Made by a program: the position numbers and the translations under genes. Under the pieces are notes generated by a model. It was not told where the DNA came from. It did no database searches and saw nothing but the letters and a program-made list of their open reading frames with translations. A stretch of DNA of 64,000 bases from Corella eumyota (lineage: Eukaryota; Chordata; Ascidiacea; Phlebobranchia; Corellidae): NCBI GenBank assembly GCA_963082875.1, contig OY720101.1:14841671-14905670 (forward strand), read 5' to 3'. Below are positions 35,040 through 50,000 of this stretch, piece by piece (within the stretch, counting starts at the first letter, position 1; the number at the start of each line of letters is the position of its first letter).

Positions 35040-38000
35040 GTAATTGGTTTAATTTTTGTTTTCAAATTAATTTTCTGGCCTAAATTTTAGAATTTAAAAT
35101 TACTCTGATATATTCTTAGGTTTAGTTTAAAGGAATTATATTTTTAAATGTAACTATTTTCAAACATCTTTGAAATACCACATTTTTTCTGGCGTACATT
35201 AAAGTTACCTAAATTTAAAAAAAAAGAAGTTTTTTTTGGTATATGTTGTAATTCATAGCCCAATTTATATATAAAAGTGGAAATCTATGTGTAATGGAGT
35301 TTACTGGACAATATATATTTCCAATTTTTAGGGCCTTAAAAAAAAATAAAACTGCTATTTGTGGCGTGCAGGTGAATTATTATGGGCAAATATTAGTTAA
35401 GAGTTGCGACTATATTATGACAATTTAATTTTGACTTTAGGCTGGAGGACTAGTTAGTCTAAATGGCAATGTTTTATATAGATAATATTGTTTAGTTTCA
35501 ACCTTCATTCAATATTAAGACCTATTTAATTGAACTTAATTTTTTCAGATTGCAAACTCGGTTCGAATACAAGAAGAAATGGTTGAGTCAGCTTTGAAAG
35601 AAGTTGTTCGGTTTACTGATGAGCACAACACTTGGTTAATTGATATTCGAAAGTTTGTTTCAACTTGGAGCGAAAAGGAGTTGGAGAAATGGAAAGGAAA
35701 ACCGGCGAGATCTATTGAAGATTTGTTGAACAAAATTAAAACTTGGACTGAAAAGGTAATATGCTTTTTTTAAATCTAATTTTTTGTAGATGTAGAAAAG
35801 TTGACTTCATGACTTAAACATAGAGTAACATCAGTTACTCCGACCCAGTCTCGTGCTGACTTTTGCAGTTTAGATAATTATAGATTATATTTGCCCGATA
35901 ATTAAGCTGCTGATTAAGAGTTGACTCAGCAAAAGTTTTAATCGTTAATATCACCTTACTGTGGGGTATACAGCTTAAGAACAGTGGGAATCGAATCCGG
36001 GACCTCATGTGGGGAAGCCAAGATTACTAAACCAACTTTTACATTTTACTACCATAATACCTTATAAACACAAGGCATAGATTTTATTGTAAAAAAACCT
36101 AAAATTTAACTTTTTTATCTTGTCTTTAGGTTAAGAATATGCAACGTTCATTAGTTACTGAAAACAAGTTGTTATTTGTTGATTGTAATTTGCCAAACTC
36201 ATGTCTGTCTCCTGCTTTGAACATTATATTCAAGAAATTAATTGCTATGGTAAGTGTTGGTGTCTATAATAACAATTTATAATTGCAAATTTTAAATACA
36301 AGTTGATAACCATTCTTTGGTCATCATCTTAATTGTGGTGTCATAGTCTAAGCTCTGAACTAATATTTGCCCGCAATAATTTACCTGCCATTCTGTAGTA
36401 CTAAAAGTTGGACATACATATAGATTGTTTACTAGACTATTTTATATATATTTATGGCCGGTTTTAAAAACATGGCTTTGTTAGTTTTTTACTACTTTAT
36501 TATATCAACTTTTATTATTGCAAATTGGCTTTTAAAAAATTAAAAATTTTTTCTTTGTATGTCTATTAGTACATTTAAATAAACAAATTAAATCGTTTTA
36601 CTTTTATTTTAAATCTTTTGGATACAATTCATTAACTAAGAGTTTAATATCATTTACTTTTTGTTTACATTATAGACAGTAGCTCATGCTGAAAATTTGT
36701 CACTTGAGCTAACTAATGAAGCAAAAGAAGCTTTAAGAATACTGAAAAACAAAGACACCACCATGAAATCGTTTGCTACTTATGCTCGAAAGGTAACAGA
36801 ATCAGTTAAACATAAAGAAGAACTTACCAAGAAAGTTAACTACATCAGGTAAATGTTATTATAAATTAATTATTTTTTTTGGATATATTTTTATTCTATA
36901 TGTAGGAAGATCTAAACATAGAGTAACATTAGTTACCCTGACCTAGTCTCGAGTTGCCCTTGGCAGTTTGGGATATTAGAATCAAACCCTTTATTTACTA
37001 TAAAATACTGTTTTCAATATATTATGGATTAATAACAATTTATAAAATACTTTTGACTGTTTTTTTATGGGTGAGATTTACTTATTAGGTTAAATTTGTT
37101 ATTTAGATCTTTGTACGAGGTTGTTCGAATGACTTACAGACAACTCTCCCAAGATGAAGAAAAACTCGATGAGAAAGTGAAGTCAACTTGGGATGCTTTT
37201 ATGTTTCAGGTTGTTACAAATTGTAATTAATATTTCATGTTTGTAAGTAAGTTACTGGCGTGTAGTGGTCAGAACACTTGGCTTTATTACAGTAGGTTCT
37301 AGATATAACTTCCACTGCTCTCATGCCCTCTTAAGCAAGGTGCTATTAAGAGTATAAACTTTTTCTGAGTCAACTCTTAATTAACGGCATGATAATTGGG
37401 CAGTTATCATTATTGATTTCTAAACTGCCACAGGCAACTCAAGACTTGGTCAGGGTAACTGATGTTACTCTATGTTTTAAACTTGACCTTCTTACATCAA
37501 TTATAAATACCTTTTTAAAAAAAAGATTGTTTTAAAAGATTTTAAAATAACTACAACAAAGAAGCAGATGAATTTTAAGCGTTTGAATCTTACAGTTAAC
37601 TTTTTTTGTATAAGAAAGGCTCACTACTTAATTATACTTTACAAACTTATTTATTTATGCTTCCAGCTGAAAGATGCCACAAACTTTGTGTCCAACCAAC
37701 GTCCAGTAATCATGAAACAACTTGATGAAATATTCCAAACACATTACCAGAAAGCTTTGAATATTTACAAGCAATCAGCTTCAGGGTTTTATATAGAACC
37801 AGATGCAAGATCGGCAGAGGTTAAACATATAAAAAACTTGTTATTTTCTTTTTTATAAATATAAGTAAATGTTTTTTTCATATATCCTCAATGTGGAAAT
37901 GTCGACTTCACAGCCTTAACATAGAGTAACAACAATTACCCCGACTCAGTCTTAAGTTGGCTTTAGCAGTTTGGGATATTATTGATTATAATTGCTCGAT

Positions 38001-41000
38001 AATTAAGCTACCTATCAAATGCTGGCTCAAAAAATGTTTATTTTAAATAAAGCACTTACTCAAGGGTGCTATACCATGGAAGCAGTGGAAATCGAACCCA
38101 TGACCTCATGTAAGGTAACAAGTGTTCTAACTTTGGGTCCTTAATTTTTAGCTTGCTGTACAATACTAAAATCGTTAACTTACACAACTTTATTATTATC
38201 TTTTTATTATATATTTATATATCCACAATGTGGAAAGGTACACTCTTGACCTAAACATAAAGTAAGAATTGTAACCCCGATCCTTAATTTTATATTGGAT
38301 TAATCATTTTTGTTTACTTTAAAAGGTGATTGAGCTGCTAGCTGTGTTAATCCATGATTACCAAGAAACTTTAGAGAAGTTGTCCGAACTTAGTGTTTAT
38401 CGTGAATCTGTTTGTGGGGAAAAATATGAACTAGATGAATTGTTCAAGTTGCAGCAAGTCATTGTAGCAAGATACGAGTTATGGAAATATGTGAACTTGT
38501 CTGAATATACAATTGCAGATTGGAAGTCTTTGTTATTCAAGTGAGTTTATATTCTTAATTTTTTAATAATCAATATTAAAATGGTTTTACAATTTTAGGT
38601 ATAATAAGTAAATGTTTTTTATATATTTATTTACTCTCGATGCGGTATGGTATCTTTTCAGTAACATTTGTTATTCCGACCCAGTCTTAAGGTACCTTTT
38701 GCAGTTTAGAATATTACAGATAATAGTTGCCTGATAATTAAACTGTTGATTAAGTGTTACCTTAGCAGAATTTATATTGTTTATAGTGTCATACTCGTGG
38801 GTGCTACAGCATAAGAGCAGTGGGAATCTAACCCAGGACCTCATGTACTGATTTTAACTGTTTTGATTATTACACCATGTTGCCGCTTGTTAAATTATTC
38901 ATTTTGTTTATAGATTGACTTATTATATTTTATTAAAATTTAGAAAATTCAACGCCAATCTTGCTCTTGAGAAAATCCACGAGTGGCAACATGTGATTGT
39001 TAACCTAACTGAACATTTAACTGAATCAGATCCAGTACTCCAGCATTGGGTCCAGGTAATATTTTATTTTGTGCATTTTGTTTTTCTGATACTACTTACT
39101 ATGAAAACTTTTTATTACTCAAGCTAAGGTTGGAATTTTAATTGTTGTTATATTTTACTAAGCTTCATGATATATAGATGGTTTATCTGTAAAATATGTT
39201 GGCTAGAGTGTGGTGTTAAGTATATAAATACTCTTACAGTTTAAATATGTTACAACACCACATCTGTAATATCCAAATCTAAAATTTTCTATATTAGAAT
39301 TTAGTTTTTTTATCTCTGTGTTTTGGTGCCTGTAAAACTTTAATTAAAATCTTTATTCCAGACTTTAGAGAACCTAGCTCGAGAGCTTCCATTCCTACAT
39401 CGACTTTCAAACGAAGCTATCTGTTCTCGCCACTGGAAGGCGCTGTTTACTGGAATGGGAGAAATAAATGAACCTGATGCGACCTTGACCCTGAATGATC
39501 TTCTTTCTTACAAACCATCACAATTCTCCGATGTTATCATACAGGTATCAAAATTAACTCTTCTTGTTTAAAAAACTTTAAAATTTCTGATTTGAATATT
39601 CCATAATTTGCCAACAGCGTGGTGTATTGGTCACAACACTTATCTTTACTACATAAGGTTCTGGGTTTGATCTCCACTGCTCTTCAGCTATAGCACCCTC
39701 TTCAGCTATAGCAAGTATAAACTGTAATAACCCCTGCTAAGCCAACACCTAATCAGCAGCTTAATTATCAGCATTTAAATCAATAATATCCCAATCTGCC
39801 AATGATAACTTGAGACTGGGTTTGGGTAACTGATGTTACTTTATGTTTAAGTCATAAAGTTGACCTTTCTACATCATAGATAAATAAATATAATAAAAAC
39901 AAATAGTGTTTACTTTTTTATTTAAATCTTCTATCAGGTGTACAACAGTGCTATAGAAGAGTTCTCATTAGACCAAATATTAAAGATAATTAAAAGGCAG
40001 TGGGAGGAAAGACAGTTTCATCTTGCTAAGCATATTTATGTGGTATCTGTGGAGAGTAATGCAAATGATTTTGATGAAGGTTTGAATGTATTTTAACTTA
40101 TGTTAAAAATTACCTAGTTTGAAAAAAGTTTAAAAATAATTATTTTAAACAAATTAGGGTTATTATATATCTTACCGTCAGCGTGGTGTAGTGGTAAGAA
40201 CACTTGCTACACCACATGAGGTTGTGGGTTCATTCCCCACTGCTCTCCTGCTGTAGCGCCCTTGAGTAAGGCATGATAAACAGTTTAAACTTCTGCTGAG
40301 CACTTAATCAGCAGCATAATTATCGGGCAATTATAATCAATAATATCCCAAACTGCCAAAGTCAACTTAAGACTGGGTCAGGGTAACTGTTGTTACTCTA
40401 TGTTTAGGTCGCGCATTCGACCTTCCTACATTAAAAGATATATACAAAAAAAATATATGTATTACATAAAAATGTCCAATATTTAAATTTATTTAACTGA
40501 CTAATTTAACATAGTTACTGTTCTATATTAAAATCTTGTCTTAAGTTATATAGTGTTGTGTTACATGACTTTTTTGTTTTTTATTTTTAGATGATTCGTC
40601 AAATATTTGGACCAACAAAGATTGGAAAACTGATTTTAGGAATCAAAAACCAAAAACACAAGTAAATCAAATGTTTAATCTTTTTTATCTGTTTTAAAAT
40701 CGTTATCTACTTTTAAATATAAAATATATGCTTAGATCTTTGTATTAAAGAAACTATATAGTTGTAATTAACACTTGGCTTTTCTACATGAGGTCGTGGG
40801 TTCAATCCCCAGTGCTCTCATGCTGTAGCGCCCTTAAGTAAGGCGCTATAAACGGTACGAACTCCTGCTGAGCCAGCACTTTATAAGCAGGTTAATTATC
40901 TGGCAATTATAATTTATAATATCCCAAACTGCCACAGGCAATTTGGGACTGGGTTGGGGTACCAGTTATAAATTACTCTATGTTTAGGTCGTGAAGTCGA

Positions 41001-44000
41001 CTATTCCACATCAAAAAATAATAAAATATGTGAATCTAACTAAACAAATGAAATATTTAGGAGAAAGACAGCGACACTTTTGTACTGGTTGGCATTGACG
41101 ACTTGCTAAAAGATCTATCTGAATGTCATGTAACCTTACAAGGCATGTTTCAATCAAGGCATGCTGTTGAAGTCAAAGCAGATGCTGAGATATGGAGTGA
41201 TACACTTCAGCAGGTTAAAACATTTTGTTAAATTATTATTTCTGTTTTTTTATATATCTCTTTATTCTCAATGTTGTAAGGTTGACTTTGCGACCTAAAC
41301 TAGAGTAGCATTAGTTACCTTGATCCAGTCTTAAGTTGTCGTTGTCTGTTTAAGATATTGGAAATTATAATTGCTCAACAAAGCTGCTGGTTATGTATTT
41401 AATTAGCAGGAGTTTGTATCATTAATAGCGCCTTACTTAAGGGCACTACAGCATGAGAGCAGTAGGGATCGAACCCACGACTTCATGTGTCAATATTTCA
41501 CCCTTTAGTTAGCATTTTAATTGTCATAATATGGTCACAACTCCCAATTAATATTTGTTCATGATAATTTGTTCATGATAATTTATCCCTCACATTGAGC
41601 GGAAGTTTTATTTATTTTGTAGGCCTATAAAAAAATGTACATTGTCGACTAAGCTATATTATATATAGGTGTATTTTTCTATAGTTGCATACTAAATTTT
41701 AACATTGCTAAACTATTCTTAGTATATTTATATAAAGATTGTTTTATACCCATATCACATCAAACTAAACTAAAGTATTTCTTTCAGTTGGGTGAAATAG
41801 TAAATTTGTGGGTCTCGTGTCAGGACAAATGGATGTATTTGACAAGAGTGTTTTGTAGTGATGCAGACTTGGCTGCTAGGTTCTCTAAATATGCCAAAGA
41901 CTTTGCGTTCATTGATGAGAAATATCGAGAATTTATCACAGCTATGACTACAGACCCGAAGGTTTTGTCGGTGTTATCAAGGTAATTTAAAATAATTTGT
42001 TAATTTTTTATCAATTAGTTTCAAACTTTATTACTAAAAAGAATTGCTTAAATATCATAGCATTCTTAAGCTATTATTGCTATAAACTTCCGCTAAGCCA
42101 GCACTTAATAAGCAGCTTAATTATGAGCAATTATAATCTATAATATTCCAAACTGCCATATGCAACTTGAGACTGGGTTGGAGTAACTGATGTTACTTTA
42201 TGTTTTAAGTAAGCCTTTTTACATTAATAATAAAGATATACAAAAAAGTTAATTATTTTAAATAGAAGTTCTTAACTAATATAAGTTCTTAACTATAAGT
42301 GTTTTCTTAATATTTTCTATTTTTAGGCGCCATGGTCAAAAAGGATGGAGGGAACTACAAGGTGAAAATCTACGGAAACACTTGGTTTTGATCATTAACT
42401 CAGAGGAAAAAGTTTTACATGGAATTTCATCTTTGCTTGATGATTATAGATCTCAATTCTCAAGGTTTATTTTTTTAACCATTACTTATTCTTGAATAAG
42501 CAATTTTTACGGCCTTTACAGAGTTAGTATCTAATCACTTTACTTCGTCTTATGTTGTCTTTTTTGTTTAAGTTAATTTCTTGTTTAACTTAAACTTTAT
42601 TTGCTTTAGTTTAAAATGATTTTAATTGGGGTCAGCCTTGAGGTAATTCCTGGGCAAGGATTTTGATTAATTCAGTTTTTTTACTGCCAAGAAAATGTTA
42701 AATATATTTACAAATGTTAATATGAATATTTTATTAATCTTTTTACAGGTTATATTTCCTTAGTGATGATGATTGTGTGAAGTTACTTGGGATATCACGG
42801 CAACCTAAAGCTTTATTGCCTTATGTTAAAAAGTGTTTCAACGGAGTAACTGACCTTATTTTCACTCTGCCTGGTGCATTGGGAGATCAAATTAACAAGA
42901 GTTTGGATTTAGAGCTACATTCAAACAAGTGAATATTTAAATTATTTTAATTTTATGTATTTTTAATGTAAAAAAGGCTTTAATATTGCCAGTTTGTAAT
43001 TATATAAATTATATTTGCCCGATATTTTAAACAGCTTATTGGTTTTTGGTTTAGCAGGAGTTTATATTGTTTTTAGCTCATTGCTCAAGGGCGCTATTTT
43101 TTTTCTGTATATATCTTTAACCTCGATGTGGGAAAATCGAATGCGCAACTTAAACATAGAGTAACATCAGTTACTTCGACCCAGTCTCAAGTTGCCTGTG
43201 GCAGTTTGGGATATCATAGATTATAATTGCCTGATAATTGTGCTGCTGATAAAGTGCTGACTCAGCAGGAGTTTAGACCATTTAATACCATTTATACAAT
43301 ATTAATTTAATATTAATAATAACTTGTTTTAGATTGGAGGTTACACATGTAATTGGGAACTACGGCGAAGTGTTGCAAATTGAACGTTTAGCAGCACAAA
43401 ATATTGCTACAAGTTGGTTGAAAGCTTTAGAATCTAGAATAAGAGCTTCAGTGTTTAAACAACTTCAACTTGCTATTGAAGAAAGAATTAAAAATGGTAT
43501 TTAAATTTAGTTAATCTATTTTTAATTTATTTTTAATGTTTTCTGTTTTATCTTAAGGTAATAGGTTTTATTTTAACAAAGAGTGTACTGTTGTGACATG
43601 TTTAAGCAATTGGCAAATGCCTGGTTTAAGGGCAAATAGTGTGGTATTGGTGCTGCTAAAGCCCAAAACCATTTGGCTTGTGATAAGTTGCCATGACTAG
43701 TATATTATAATACCAAAGCTTGTTATCAGGCTTACTTGATAGTACTATATATATATCAAAGCCTTATATATCAAAGCCTTATGAATGATACAAATGTTTA
43801 TCTATCGAATCAGGTTTTAAAATAAAAACTTTTATTTGTGGTGGCAGGTTGATCAAAACAGTTAATTATGTGTTAATACCATAGTGTTAAAAGAAGTTTA
43901 TAAATTATGTACTAACATTGCTTAACAGATACTATTTTAAACCTAGGTACATTAAAGATAGTAAACGTGATGGAAGAAATATGGGAGATGGATTCACTTT

Positions 44001-47000
44001 ATGATCCTGTAAACCCAACTTCTTACACATTTAAGTATAACACTTTAACATTTACATTTTTTTTAAATTTATTTTTATATTTATTTAACCTAAAGTAACA
44101 TTTGTTACACCGACACAGTCTCGAGTTGCCTGTGGCAGTTTGGGGTCTTGTAAATTATTATTAATTTATAATTGAGCTGCGTATTAAGTGCTGGCTCAGC
44201 AGAATTTTAAAACATTTATAGTGCCTTACTCAAGGGTGGGGATTGAACCCAGAACCTCATGTGGTGAAGAGCAGTAGGGATTGAACCCAGAACCTCATGT
44301 GGTGAAGAGCAGTAGGGATTGAACCCAGAACCTCATGTGGTGAAGAGCAGTAGGGATTGAACCCAGAACCTCATGTGGTGAAGGTGTTCTTTACCACCCA
44401 AATGCACTGCCAGTTTGTGCAACACTTGTATTAAATAGTTTTTGTTTTTTTTATATACAGTCATTGGTTGTTAAAATTCTCCAGCCAAGTCGTGTTGCTT
44501 GCCAACAGCATTTTATGGTTTCGAGATGTCCATCATATGTTGAAGAAAGGTGGGAAAAAAGAAGATCATGAAAGAATTAAACAAGATACAATCTACAGAC
44601 TTAAACAATTTGGGTAACTGTGTTAAAGTTGTATTTTTGTATTAGTTCTTTTTATTACAGTTGGTTATATAGGTAACAGTTTGACGATTGAACTTCTAGG
44701 TTTAATGCCATTATAGATTTATTTAAAGTGTTAACCGGTATTACTTTAGCTTATTTTGAAAGTATAATAAACTTTAACACTTTAAGACTGGGTTGGGGTA
44801 TAAAAAATGTATCTATAATAAGGCTTTAACCAGCAGCATGGTGTAGTAGTAGGTACATTTTGGCTTTACTACATATGGTCCTTGGTTTAATTCCCATGTG
44901 GTCCTGGGTTTAATTGGTCTTATGTTGTAATGGTACAAACTCCTGCTGAGCCAAAACTAACCAAGCAGATTAGTTGTCAGAGAATTATAATTTATAATAT
45001 CCCAAACTTGCAAAATTAACTTGAGACTGGGTCAAGGTAACATATGTTACTTTATGTTTAGGTTGTGAAGTCGACCTTTCCATATCAAGGATAAAAAAAT
45101 ACAAAAAACAAATTTTTAATAAAATAAACATTTTTAACAGGAAAGTGCTACAAGACAATACACCTCATGTTGGCAAATCATTACTGAGAAAAAGACTTCA
45201 ACTAATTCTATCAGCTTTGATTTTACAAACTTCTCATCAAAGAGATATTTTAAAAACATTTGAGGTTGAGAATGTAACTTCAGATTCCTCTTATGCTTGG
45301 CAGAGCTTGTTAAGGTAATACTTTACACTTTATCTGAATGTTTGCACAACATTTAACAATTTAGTTGGTTAGACTTGAGTTACTGCTGTCCATATTATAC
45401 AATATACATAGAATAGGTTGTATATTAATGTTTGGTTACATTCTTTGAAAACTACTTATGCATGGGCATTTAAAGACAATTTATATATAATAAAACTTAG
45501 TGAACAATATATTTATAGGCCTAAAAAATTTATAGGCCTAAAAATGATTTTAAAAAATTTTTATTTTATTTTTTTTATTTTTGTGGTGTGTGGGTAAATT
45601 ATCTTTGACAAATATTGGTTAATAGTTACAACCATATTACGACAATTAAAATCCTAACTGTAGTGCTGGTTATTGACTAATAAATACTAATTTAACTTTA
45701 ATTTTTAAGGCACACAATTGATATTGATGATTACTCAAAAGTGGATCTTTTGAAACTCAAACCAGGCCTCCTAACTCTATCCTCAGTCCTACTTAAACCA
45801 GTATTAGTTGGTAACTGTTACATTGAACAACTGGGTCATAGAGATTTATATGGGTTTGAATTTATGGGTATTTCAAGTGGTCAAGTTGATGGAAAAAGCA
45901 GTGTTCAGCTTGGTAGTGTTATTACTCCAATGACTGAAAGGTATTTAGTTTTGTTTGTTAATTTTCTTTTATATATATTTATCCTTGATGTGGGAAGGTC
46001 GAATTCGCAACCTTAACATAGAGTAACATCAGTTACCCCGACTCAGTCCCAAGTTGCCTGTGGCAGTTTAGGATATTATAGATTATAATTGCTCAATAAT
46101 TTTGCTTCTGATTAAGTGCTGGCTCAGCAGAGATTCATAGCATTTATAGGGCCTTACTTAGGGTGTTACAGTGTGAGATCAGTGGGGATTAAACCTGCGA
46201 CCTTATGCGATGTAGCAAGTGTTCTTACCACTACACCACTCTGCTAGTTGTTCCTTAATTAACTAAATTTTATGCCAATTTTAGAGTGATTTACACCAGA
46301 TATATTTGGTAGAACTAATGAGTTATACAGTCCGGCAACATATAACCCAACAACTTTATAAAGTATTTTAAGCAACTAAATAAGATGTATAAATACATGT
46401 CTTTATTGTTTATTTTATAGATGTTCACTTGGTCTAAACCTGGCTATCCACCTTGGTCAATGTGCAACCTTGTTTGGTGAAAACTCGGTAGGAAAATCAA
46501 CAATAATATCAGATCTATCCCGTGCCTATGGAAAACAACTTATTACCGTTACTTGCTCTGATCAGATATCTAACAAGATCTTTAAACAGTGAGTTGTTGG
46601 TATATCAAGAAATTGTGCCTATCTTCAGTTTAAGTATGAATATTACATTACGAAAAAATCAATACAGCGTAAATCACATTATTTATATATACCGGCAGTG
46701 TGGTGTAGCGGTCAGAACACTTGACTTCACTTTATGAGGTCCTTGGTTTTTCTTCACTGCTCCTATGCTGTAGTACCCTGAATAAGGTGCTATAAATGAT
46801 ATAAAGCTGGGCCGGTACTCAATCAGCTGCTTAATTATCTAGAAATTATAATTAATAATATTTTAAACTGGCAAAGGCAACTTGGGACTGAGTCAGGGTA
46901 ACTGTTGTCACTCTATGTTTAGGTCATCGACTTTCTCATACCAAGAATAAATAAATATATATATTACTAAATAATTTTTATAATTTCCTTAGGTTACTTT

Positions 47001-50000
47001 CTGGCATGCTAGAGTCAGGATCCTGGTTGTGTTTTGACCATGCTCATAAATTAACAATGACTTCTCTTTCAAAACTGTCCCAATATATCAAACAGATACA
47101 GGATTCGTATGCTTATCTTAAGACTTATCAGCGAACCCAATATAGCATTAGAGGGAAAGATACCTCATATAAGTTAAAGGTTTGAACTAAAGCTATTTTA
47201 TTATGCTTTTATATTATATTTATATAATAAGGAAAATAGATTACTTAACAATAGCACTGTCTATTTTTTATACAATTTAAGATTTTGGATTTTATAAATT
47301 AAACAATATTTCTATCAGTATATTTAATATTTGTTTATCTTTAATGTGGAAAGGACGACTTGACAACCTTAACATAGAGTAACATTTGTTACCCCAACCC
47401 AGTCTTGAGATGACTTTAGCAGCTTGGGATAATATAGATTATAATTTTTTGATAATTAAGCTGCTGTTTAGGTGTTTGTTCAGCAGGAGTTCATATCGTT
47501 TATAGAACCTTACACAAGGGCACTACAGCATGAAAGCAGTGGGAAACAAACCCAGGACCTTATGTAAAAAAGCTAATTGTTCTGACCACTACACCATGCT
47601 GTCAACTTTTCCAAGTGTTTTAAAAAATTACAATTCTTTTAAATAATCTTGAATTAACTTTTAATTTTTAGAGAAGCAACTCTATTCCATCATTACACCA
47701 AGTCTACCCTCAACCTTCCAAACTTGAAGCACACATTCATATTGGTGAATCATATGAAGACCATACAACCAAACCATCATATGAAGATTATGATATTTAT
47801 ACCCTTGGGTTTAAGCTACCTAGGGACTCCCAGTTTGAGCACTTTGATCCTGGTTCGTTGGTATTTGCTGGGCGACTGTTGAATGTTAAATCTGGGTTTG
47901 CTACGCTAATGACTTTTTCTACTAATCAAGGGTAAGTTATAGGTTAAAATATTTGTTATTTATTTAAATTTTTTCTTGATATAAAAAATTTCTATTTTGT
48001 AAACATCAACTCTTTTAAAAAGTTTTTTTAGCAATTAATGCTAGCCTATTTATTGTTTCATAAACTAATTATTTGCCTACTCATTTGAAAGGGATTATTA
48101 AGTCACATCTCTCAACTAATATTCACTTGTGATGAATTGCTCTTGTACCATAAACAACAGTTTTATTTATTTGCAGACCTTTAAATCAAACATACAGATT
48201 TATATTTTGTTAACTAAGCCCTGTTATATGTAGATTGGGCATACACATGTATGTATCAATCACTAAGCTTATATTTAGATTATATTAAATAAAGTAAATT
48301 AACTTTAACTTATGACTTGTTTAGATCGTATCCTGAAGTCCCTGATTCAATGAAGTTAACTTACCGACCAACTTGCCTAATTAAGCCAGACCAACTTAAA
48401 ATTATTGAGGTAATGTTTTTTGTATTTAATTACTTTACTTACATGTAAATAGTTTTGTTGTGTAATACAAAGTTGAGTATTTGTAATTATTTTGATTTTT
48501 GTTCAGGTTTGGTTACAAGCATCTGGTTTCAACGACGTGATCAACTTATCAAAGAAACTGGATTTAATGCGCAAGGTTATAAATGGTAATGCTGATCATA
48601 TTTCATGCTCTAACACTTCAAATATTATGCACTCATCACCAACTAAGGTAGGTGTAGCATAAATTTAAGGAATGTAAATTTTTTTTTTTTTAATAAGCAA
48701 CAATATTTTACAAAGATATTTAATAGCTTTTACTGATTAACTTATGTATAAGTCTCGTAAAATGTAAAATGCAGCACTTTCTAAACCATGAATAAACTTT
48801 TTTAATATGTTAATAATTTAAAACTTGCTTTAGTTAACTTGGTAAATTTAAGGAACTTTTTTTTTGGTGGTTTTTGACTAGGTTCTAAATTTGGGCTTAA
48901 AAAACATACTGGTTCAAACTTTATTAAACTATAAATTTTACCATTTAAGTAAGCCTGTTTTTTGCATTCTCAAATTTTGTTTTATAACAAGTTTGTACAA
49001 AATTTTTCTAATGTTTAGATGTGTTCCATTGGATTGCCAACCCTGAAATTAATAATTGAAGTTGCCATGACGATTAACTGCAAGCTAAAAACTGTGCAGA
49101 GAAGTCGTACCCAATCACAATCAAGCAACAGTAGAGCAAGTTCACCTACAGGTTGATTTAAATACTCTGTTACTTCCCTAAATTTTAATGCATTTAAAGA
49201 TTTACTAAATTTGTGTGACAATTTATTAAAAAATTTTTGACACTGGCAGCGTGGTGTAGTGGGTAAAACACTCAGCTTCACTACATAGGGTTATTAGTTT
49301 GATCCTCACTGCTTACATGCTTTAATTCCGTGAGTACGGTGCTATAAACAGTATGAACTTCCTCTGGGCCAATACTTAATCAGCAGCCTAATTATAATGC
49401 AATTATAATCTATAATATCCCAAACTGCCAAAGGCAACTTGAGACTTGGTCAAGGTAACAAATTTCACTCTACGTTAATGCTGTAAAGTTGACCTACCCA
49501 CATCAAGGATAAAATCATATATAATAAAAGCCTTTACAATATTGTTGGTATTATTATTTTATTGCTTACAGTTTCCCCATCTCTCAGCAGCATTGGAAGA
49601 TCAAGCAGAAGATCTGAAGTTGCACTTTCCAACGTTAATGAAGAAATTGCAATCTTAAATGCTGTACTTCGTGTTATTACACCAAAGCTTGCAAAGTATT
49701 TAAAATATTGTACAAGGCATTTTACTATTAATTTACTTATACTTGTGATTTTGCAATTTAAAAAGTAATGCCAGTAGTTTTTTTAAACTTGGCTATTACT
49801 AAAAATGCATTATTTTTACACCTTTTTCCTTAAAGTTTAGTTACACTTAGTTTTTTTAATTTTTATTTAAAGTATTTCTTTAACACATTTTTTGATTATG
49901 TAACATTAATTGTAGTTACAACACATTGGTTAAGTTCAAGGAATGTTTGCGAAATATTTTTCCACAAAGTAATCAGTCGTCAATCGGAGAACAAGACCCA

